A stretch of DNA of 36,278 bases from Clostridiales bacterium. GTDB taxonomy: Bacteria > Bacillota > Sulfobacillia > CADDZV01. The stretch is from the NCBI GenBank assembly GCA_902812875.1, contig CADDZV010000011.1, forward strand, positions 1 through 36,278, read 5' to 3'. Position 1 is the stretch's first letter; the number at the start of each line of letters is the position of its first letter. The position numbers were made by a program, and so were the translations under genes. This document shows positions 31,847-36,278 of the stretch, piece by piece. The notes beneath the pieces are model-generated. The model ran no database searches, had not been told where the DNA came from, and was given only the letters and a program-made list of their open reading frames with translations.

Positions 31847-31941
31847 CACTCCTTCGGCGGCCCGGCCGTCATAGCCTTGCGGCTGTAGACCCGTGACTTT
31901 GCGCCCCCGCCTTTCGAACGGGTTTGCCCTTATCGGGAGTG
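31847..31941 (-). promoter_or_regulatory. Cyclic-di-GMP-I (GEMM-I) riboswitch aptamer
   Basis: The minus strand shows all GEMM-I hallmarks in order: P1 5' strand CACTCC (31936-31941), AAGGGCAAACC, a hairpin capped by the GAAA tetraloop (CGTTCGAAAGGCG), GCGCAAAGTC, the tetraloop-receptor half ACGGGTCTA, a hairpin GCC-GCAA-GGC, ATGACGGCCGGG, and the closing P1 strand GGAGTG (31847-31852), which pairs with the 5' strand over 6 bp. The ligand is the second messenger c-di-GMP. It is followed by a terminator and then flgB. The direction of control (ligand turns genes on or off) is not directly visible; an off switch would match the known arrangement upstream of flgB in Clostridioides difficile. Confidence 0.95.
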
Positions 31942-31966
31942 TTCGTCTCACTTTTTGGTAAGGCCG

Positions 31967-31995
31967 CTATTCGACATGGAGGGACAAATTCCTTC
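31967..31995 (-). promoter_or_regulatory. Sigma-H-type promoter of the main flagellar operon
   Basis: Minus strand GAAGGAATT (31987-31995), an 11-nt spacer, then GTCGAATAG (31967-31975). This fits the sigma-H consensus RnAGGAwww - 11/12 - RnnGAATww almost fully. The -10 region also contains TGTCGAA, identical to the core of a Spo0A box. Transcription from here would begin about 20 nt before the riboswitch aptamer. Confidence 0.7.
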
Positions 31996-32013
31996 TGCCA
32001 CCATGGAAATTAC

Positions 32014-32027
32014 GGAAAAATTTTTCC
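32014..32027. repeat. 14-bp A/T-tract palindrome
   Basis: A perfect palindrome, GGAAAAATTTTTCC, lies between the end of the glycosylase gene and the promoter. It could be an operator, a bent upstream element or a weak transcription end for the chemotaxis operon. It is centred about 30 bp upstream of the -35 element. Confidence 0.45.
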
Positions 32028-32047
32028 CAATTCGTCTCCAGCAAGGC

Positions 32048-32731
32048 TTAGGGGGGTGACGGGAGGCGGCCGGCCGGACAGGTGACGATGGCGCCAGTAG
32101 CAACCGGGCAGCGGCTGCACAGCGGGCGGCGGGCACGGCAAGTGTCTTTGGCCAGCCGGTCAAGCAGGGCGTGGTACTCGTTGTACAGCGGGGCATCGGC
32201 AACCAATGCACTCTGCACTGCGTGCTGAAGCTCGGCGTAGGACTCGCGGCCGGTGATCCACCCCAGGCGGCCAAAGATCCGGCGCGTGTAAAGATCAACC
32301 ACAAACACGGGGTGCCCCCCGGCATACAAAAGCATGGCATCCGCGGTCTCGGGCCCGATACCCCAAACCCCGAGCAGGTCCGCCCGGACGACCGCGGTGG
32401 GACGTGCAAAAAAGCGTGCAATCTCACCCTCCCACTGCTCGACAAGCAACGTGGCCATGGCCTTAAGCTTGCGGGCCTTGGTACGGTAGTACAGGGTGCT
32501 ACGGATATGCTCCGCCAGCGCGTCCTCCGGTGCCGCGTAAAGCGCCCGTGGATCAAGAAGATTTGACTCCTCAAGCCGCGCAATGGCGGTCTCCACGTTT
32601 CGCCAGGCCACCCCCTGGGTGAGAATGGCCCCCACCATCACCTCGAAAGGTGTCTTGGCCGGCCACCAGTGTTGCGGTCCGTAGTGGCTGTACAGGACAT
32701 CGTAAAGGCAAAGAAGAAGGGCTCTGTCCAT
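32048..32731 (-). CDS. Endonuclease III-like DNA glycosylase (HhH-GPD family)
   Basis: A 227-residue protein of the HhH-GPD superfamily. The start HYGPQHWWPAKTPFEVMVGA (17-36) and AILTQ are typical of the group related to 3-methyladenine glycosylase III. The helix-hairpin-helix is LLGVWGIGPETADAM (119-133) and the catalytic Asp is in VVDLYTRR at 146. The lyase Lys of true endonuclease III is replaced by Glu (E128), so it should be a monofunctional base glycosylase. Four Cys (198, 205, 208, 218) suggest an iron-sulphur cluster, with an unusual last spacing of nine residues. The start is ATG at 32731; a GTG four codons earlier forms a GTGA overlap with the HD-GYP stop and is also possible. Its tie to motility is not known. 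Confidence 0.85.
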   Translation of the reverse strand: MDRALLLCLYDVLYSHYGPQHWWPAKTPFEVMVGAILTQGVAWRNVETAIARLEESNLLDPRALYAAPEDALAEHIRSTLYYRTKARKLKAMATLLVEQWEGEIARFFARPTAVVRADLLGVWGIGPETADAMLLYAGGHPVFVVDLYTRRIFGRLGWITGRESYAELQHAVQSALVADAPLYNEYHALLDRLAKDTCRARRPLCSRCPVATGAIVTCPAGRLPSPP

Positions 32732-32739
32732 CCACCACT

Positions 32740-33771
32740 TCACTCCGGCAGCACGGACACAATCACCTCGGTCTGGTGGCCTGGGGACAAAAGCTCGATG
32801 TCCTCCCATTGGGGGCTTTTCTCGTCGTCCTCAGCCAGAAGTCGCAGCGGCGGCCGGCCCGGCAGACGGTCAATCCCCCGCACCAGGCCTTTGCGCCCGC
32901 TGGACAAAAGCACCATGGCACCCGGCGGGTAGGGGGCCACTGCCCGGTAGAAATCGTCCACCACATCGTAGTCGAACTCGAAACCGCCGCTCCCCATGAT
33001 TTCTTCCAGGATTTCGTGCGGGGGCCGCGGCTTGGACCCGTCGCGTCCCTCCAGGCTGGCCACGTAGGCGTCCGCCAATCCGACAATCTGGGCCAGCGGA
33101 TGGAGGTCCTGGCCCCGCAGCCCAGCCGGGTAACCCGACCCGTCCAGCCGCTCGTGGTGCTGGAGCACGATTACTTTCGTCAGAGCCGAGATCAGCACAT
33201 CGTCCTTGATGGCCTGCCAGCCGACCACCGGGTGGTACGCCGGTTCGCCGCGGGCCAGGGCCGGTGCCCGCCCAAGGTCGTGGAGGAGAGCGCCCAAAGC
33301 AAGGTCGCGGCTGCGGTCCCACATTCTCCCGCCAGTGCGGGCACACGCCAGGGCCACCACCGCAACGTTCAAAGAATGTACGGGCAGCTCGGGCAGAGCC
33401 GGGGGGTACACCGCCAAGGGGACGCGGGGGCTTTGCAAGGCCCCGATCTGGCTTGCCAGGTCGCCCGCAGCTTCACGGAGGGCATGCAGAAGTGACGTGA
33501 AGTCGGGACCGTCGGGCCCCTGCGAAAACATCGCATGCAGTACGTGCAGAATACGCGACTCGGTCAGCGGGTTCACAGGCTCGATCGGTTCAATGCCTTC
33601 GGCCCGCGGGTCCACAATCCACAGCGTGCGGATACCCAGCGCCTGCAGGCGCTCCAACTGGTGACCAGACAGCTCCGAGCCGGCCCGCAAGACAAGCCTG
33701 CCCCGCCCGTCGTATACCGGGTGAGCCAGTACCGCCCCGGGCCGCACGCTCAAGATGCTCAAGCGGCGCAT
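32740..33771 (-). CDS. HD-GYP domain protein, probable c-di-GMP phosphodiesterase
   Basis: A 343-residue protein. The N-terminal part (about 1-65) is a small beta-rich domain seen in front of many HD-GYP proteins. The HD-GYP domain is at about 125-300: H133, HD at 164-165 (LLHDLGRAP), H180, HHERLDGSGYPAGLRG at 205-220 and D234 (LADAYVASL). All expected metal and signature residues are present, so hydrolysis of c-di-GMP is likely. A beta-rich tail (about 285-343) follows. There is no membrane segment or receiver domain. The ATG at 33771 has AGGAGG 9 nt upstream; a GTG eight codons earlier would overlap that site. It follows cheR and precedes the glycosylase gene and the riboswitch. Confidence 0.9.
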   Translation of the reverse strand: MRRLSILSVRPGAVLAHPVYDGRGRLVLRAGSELSGHQLERLQALGIRTLWIVDPRAEGIEPIEPVNPLTESRILHVLHAMFSQGPDGPDFTSLLHALREAAGDLASQIGALQSPRVPLAVYPPALPELPVHSLNVAVVALACARTGGRMWDRSRDLALGALLHDLGRAPALARGEPAYHPVVGWQAIKDDVLISALTKVIVLQHHERLDGSGYPAGLRGQDLHPLAQIVGLADAYVASLEGRDGSKPRPPHEILEEIMGSGGFEFDYDVVDDFYRAVAPYPPGAMVLLSSGRKGLVRGIDRLPGRPPLRLLAEDDEKSPQWEDIELLSPGHQTEVIVSVLPE

Positions 33772-33784
33772 CGGCAGAAACCTC

Positions 33785-34573
33785 CTATTGGACACGACGG
33801 AAAAAGCACGGGGCGACCGGTTCGAGGCCGAGCGACCCGGCGTCCAGAATGCTCTCTGTCCCTCCTATGAAAAGTACACCCCCCACCGCCAGGGCCGCAG
33901 CCATCTTTTCCCACACACGCTGTCTGGCCGCAGGGGTCAGATATATCACCACGTTCCGGCAAGCGATCAGGTGCTGGCCAGTGGGGTAGGGATCACGCAC
34001 AAGATCATGCCGGCGGAACCGCACGTACCGCCGCAGGACCGTCCGCACCTTCCAGCACCCATTTTCCTCCCACAGGTACGGTTCGAGCCAGCCGGCTGGC
34101 ACCGACTTCAGGGCATCCGGGCGGTAGCAGCCTTCGGCGGCCTCGCGTAGCGCACCCGGATCGATATCAGTGCCGAGAATTTCCCACGACCGCATGTAGC
34201 CGTACTTATGCATCAAAATGGCCAGCGAGTACGTTTCCGCCCCGTTGGCACAGCCGGCGCTCCATACCTTCAGGTCGAGAAAACGGTGCACAAGCTCCGG
34301 CAGTATGTGCTCATAAAGATACAGAAACCGGTCTGGGTTGCGGAAAAACTCCGAAACGTTGATGCTGAAAAACTCCTGGAAGGCCGCCGCCCGGTTTTGG
34401 TCCTGCCAGAGCAGCCGTGCGTATTCGCGAAGATCACGCGCACCCTCCCTGGCCGCAAACATCCGCAACCGGCGCAAAAGCTGCGGGGTCAGATACGCCC
34501 GCAGGTCAAGCCCGGTGCGGGCCAGCACCGCCTCCGCCACTTCCGCAAAACCCTCATTCTCAGGCACGTTCAT
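33785..34573 (-). CDS. cheR: Chemotaxis receptor methyltransferase CheR
   Basis: A 262-residue S-adenosylmethionine-dependent methyltransferase. The all-helical N-domain (about 10-75, including FFSINVSEFFRNPDRF) precedes the catalytic domain with motif I VWSAGCANGAETYSLAI (about 102-118), the Asp of LGTDIDPGAL and the CRNVVIYL motif. It methylates glutamates on chemoreceptors. The start is ATG at 34573, which overlaps the cheB stop as ATGA and has AGGAG 7 nt upstream; a TTG two codons earlier is too close to that site. CheB, encoded just upstream, does the reverse reaction. Confidence 0.96.
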   Translation of the reverse strand: MNVPENEGFAEVAEAVLARTGLDLRAYLTPQLLRRLRMFAAREGARDLREYARLLWQDQNRAAAFQEFFSINVSEFFRNPDRFLYLYEHILPELVHRFLDLKVWSAGCANGAETYSLAILMHKYGYMRSWEILGTDIDPGALREAAEGCYRPDALKSVPAGWLEPYLWEENGCWKVRTVLRRYVRFRRHDLVRDPYPTGQHLIACRNVVIYLTPAARQRVWEKMAAALAVGGVLFIGGTESILDAGSLGLEPVAPCFFRRVQ

Positions 34574-35610
34574 GTCCAATCTCCTACTAGGGATGTTATC
34601 AAGGGCGCCATTTGTCCAAGCGGCACTACGTAGTCGGCGAGCCCCTGGGTGACGATCGATTTCGGCATGCCCCAGACCGCGGAGGTGGACTCGTCCTGGG
34701 CCACAATGATCGCACCCTTTTCTTTCAGCACCCGGGCTCCGCGGGTGCCGTCTGTGCCGATCCCGGTCATCACTGCCACTAGCACCCGCTTCGGTGCCGC
34801 TGCGGCCAGTGACAAAAGCGTGACATCCAGGGCCGGCTTGACCCCCAAAGAGGCGGGTCCATCGTCAAGGACCAGCCGGCTGCCCTTCGCGATCCGCAGG
34901 TGCCGCCCCCCTGCGGCCACCACCGCTTCGCCATCGTGAAGCACCACGCCGTCCTGGGCCTCGTGCACCGGCAGGACCGAGGCCTTGGCCAAGCGGGCGG
35001 CGAAGGCCTGGGTAAAGCCAGCTGGCATGTGTTGCACAATGAGCAGGCCGGCCGCCAGGTTGGCTGGCAGCCCTGGCACCACCTGCATCAGGGCTTGCGG
35101 ACCCCCTGTGGAGGCACCTATGACCACGTAATTTTTGGCCGCCTCGCCCAAAGCCGCCATCGGACGGGTCCCGGCACCCGGCGCTGGCGCGGGCGCTACC
35201 CGAGGCAAAACCCGGCTGGCAGCCGCAGTCCGGATCTTGCGGGCGAGCTCTGCAAAGACGGCAGCGGCTTCCTTCCCCCACCCGCGGGAAGGCTTGGTGA
35301 CAAAATCCACGGCCCCGAGTGCCAGAGCCTCCAGGGTGACCTCCGCCCCCTCGCAGGTAAGGCTTGAGACCATCACCACCCGGTACGGCCGCTCTGCCAA
35401 GAGCCGCCGCAGGGCACCGAGCCCGTCGAGCCGGGGCATCTCCACATCGAGGGTGATGACGTCCGGCAATAGCCGGCTGGCCATCTCCACCGCCTCAATC
35501 CCGTCGGCGGCCGTGCCTACTACCTCGATATCCGGCTCCTGGCCAAGCGCGTCGGCAATAATGCGCCGCATGAAAACGGAGTCATCCACCACCAGTACCC
35601 TGATCGGCAT
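34570..35610 (-). CDS. cheB: Chemotaxis methylesterase CheB
   Basis: A 346-residue two-domain protein. The receiver domain (1-110) has D9, D10, the phosphoacceptor D55 (LDVEMP) and K106. After a Pro/Ala linker (about 130-155) comes the methylesterase domain with the catalytic triad S167 (GASTGG), H194 (QHMP) and D287 (GIGTDG). It removes methyl groups from, and deamidates, chemoreceptors when phosphorylated by CheA. The ATG at 35610 starts the receiver domain 14 bp after the cheY stop; the 46-codon in-frame extension overlaps cheY and is not real. Confidence 0.97.
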   Translation of the reverse strand: MPIRVLVVDDSVFMRRIIADALGQEPDIEVVGTAADGIEAVEMASRLLPDVITLDVEMPRLDGLGALRRLLAERPYRVVMVSSLTCEGAEVTLEALALGAVDFVTKPSRGWGKEAAAVFAELARKIRTAAASRVLPRVAPAPAPGAGTRPMAALGEAAKNYVVIGASTGGPQALMQVVPGLPANLAAGLLIVQHMPAGFTQAFAARLAKASVLPVHEAQDGVVLHDGEAVVAAGGRHLRIAKGSRLVLDDGPASLGVKPALDVTLLSLAAAAPKRVLVAVMTGIGTDGTRGARVLKEKGAIIVAQDESTSAVWGMPKSIVTQGLADYVVPLGQMAPLITSLVGDWT

Positions 35611-35624
35611 CGCCTTCCCCCCGG

Positions 35625-35981
35625 CTAGCCGAGCGCCTTGGCCACCGCCGCGAGCACGCGCTCGGGCTGGAACGGTTTCACAATAAAATCGATGGCCCCG
35701 GCGCGGATCGCCTCGATCACCATGGACTGCTGTCCGAGGGCTGTGCACATGATCACCCGCGCCTCGGGATGTCGGGCCTTGAGCTCCTTGAGCGCGGTGA
35801 TACCGTCCATTACCGGCATGGTGATATCCATCAACACGAGATCTGGCTTTTCCTGCTCGTAAACCTCCAGGGCTTCCTGACCGTTCTGGGCCCCCACCAG
35901 CGTCACCCCGTCCTGGGCCAGGATGCGCTGGAGTCGGGCCCGCATGAACTCGGCATCATCCACCAGCATGATCTTGGGCAT
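35625..35981 (-). CDS. cheY: Chemotaxis response regulator CheY
   Basis: A 118-residue single receiver domain. Acid pocket D8-D9, phosphoacceptor D52 (LMDITMP), switch Thr T80 and K102 (VKPFQ) are all present. Phospho-CheY carries the signal from CheA to the motor switch. In this genome its docking peptide is on FliN and not on FliM (see fliM and fliN). The ATG has a GGGGGTGAGG site upstream. It lies about 58 bp after the cheD stop and 14 bp before cheB. Confidence 0.95.
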   Translation of the reverse strand: MPKIMLVDDAEFMRARLQRILAQDGVTLVGAQNGQEALEVYEQEKPDLVLMDITMPVMDGITALKELKARHPEARVIMCTALGQQSMVIEAIRAGAIDFIVKPFQPERVLAAVAKALG

Positions 35982-36039
35982 TTGTCCTCACCCCCGTCCT
36001 GTCCGGTACTTCCCCTGCCGTTTGGCGGGCAACCCGCGG

Positions 36040-36278
36040 CTAAATCACGCGCTCGCCCCGGCCCAGGGCGAGCACCACAATCCGCCCCGTGGAGGGGTCG
36101 GCGTGGGCCGTGCGTCCGTAATCCTCGCCCACGTCTTCGGCCACCACGCGGAGCCTTCTTCCCGCAAGGCCGCCCGGACCGCCGCCACGTTGGCGGCCCC
36201 GATGTCGGGCAAATCGACCCCGGCCAAAAGGTGCGCCCCACCGACCAGTTTGGCCACCAGCCGGCGGCGGTCGCTGCC
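36040..36278 (-). pseudogene. cheD: cheD 3' end, receptor deamidase, with apparent one-base deletion
   Basis: The C-terminal part of CheD runs off the window edge. The first part reads KLVGGAHLLAGVDLPDIGAANVAAV and then RAALREEG, matching the KLFGGA...NIGxRNV part of the family. The rest of CheD is found in another frame: RVVAEDVGEDYGRT, then STGRIVVLALGRGERVI and TAG at 36040-36042. The join falls at about 36151-36157, where one C seems missing from a GGCC. As given, the upstream frame ends out of register at 36045. Either a sequencing or assembly error or a true mutation could cause this. CheD deamidates chemoreceptor glutamines; the N-terminal catalytic Cys lies outside the window. Confidence 0.8.

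Noticed and set aside
35611-35748. N-terminal extension of CheB into cheY
   Set aside because: The extra 46 residues are basic shadow sequence; the receiver domain starts at the ATG at 35610.
1-36278. CRISPR arrays, insertion sequences, tRNA or rRNA genes
   Set aside because: No repeat-spacer pattern, transposase, terminal inverted repeats or RNA gene signature was seen; the region is a continuous core motility cluster.

Overview
The window is almost entirely one flagellar and chemotaxis gene cluster. Every gene recognised lies on the minus strand, so transcription runs from high to low coordinates. The DNA is GC-rich (by eye a little over 60%), GTG and TTG starts are common, and Shine-Dalgarno sites are strong (AGGAGG/GGGAGG type). 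A gene for an alpha/beta-type small acid-soluble spore protein sits at the end of the cluster, and a sigma-H-like promoter precedes the main operon. Together with FlbD, FlaG and the TIGR02530-type flagellar operon protein, this points to a spore-forming, Gram-positive-type Firmicute (Clostridia / Peptococcaceae / Moorella-like). The species cannot be named from the window.

Layout in transcription order. (1) 36278-32048: chemotaxis genes cheD (3' end only, with an apparent frameshift), cheY, cheB and cheR, then an HD-GYP c-di-GMP phosphodiesterase-type gene and an endonuclease III-like glycosylase gene, mostly coupled by small overlaps. (2) 32047-31762: a control region with a sigma-H-like promoter, a c-di-GMP-I (GEMM) riboswitch and an intrinsic terminator, all before flgB. 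(3) 31761-8646: a 23-kb run of abutting genes, flgB flgC fliE fliF fliG fliH fliI fliJ fliK flgD (TIGR02530) flgE flbD fliL fliM fliN fliO fliP fliQ fliR flhB flhA flhF flhG (PilZ gene) fliA (hypothetical) flgF flgG. These encode the rod, MS-ring, C-ring, export apparatus, hook and sigma-28. (4) 8599-1220: late genes flgM flgN flgK flgL, then fliC, flaG, fliD fliS fliT. Sigma-28 promoters with the same 16-bp spacer precede flgM and fliD, and a weaker one precedes fliC. (5) 1154-51: the spore protein gene, a terminator and a YhfI-like metallo-beta-lactamase-fold hydrolase.

How it fits together. The long early operon appears gated at its 5' end by c-di-GMP through the riboswitch. The same region encodes an HD-GYP enzyme with intact active-site residues that would lower c-di-GMP, and a YcgR/DgrA-like PilZ protein that would sense it at the motor. 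The early operon ends with fliA; FliA then drives the late genes and FlgM restrains it, which is the classic hierarchy.

Two features stand out. The regulatory circuit has c-di-GMP removal, RNA sensing and protein sensing in one locus. In the switch complex, FliM has no N-terminal CheY-binding peptide, while the short FliN carries an LSxEEINALL peptide of exactly that kind. No motA/motB, fliW, csrA, cheA or cheW is present in the window.
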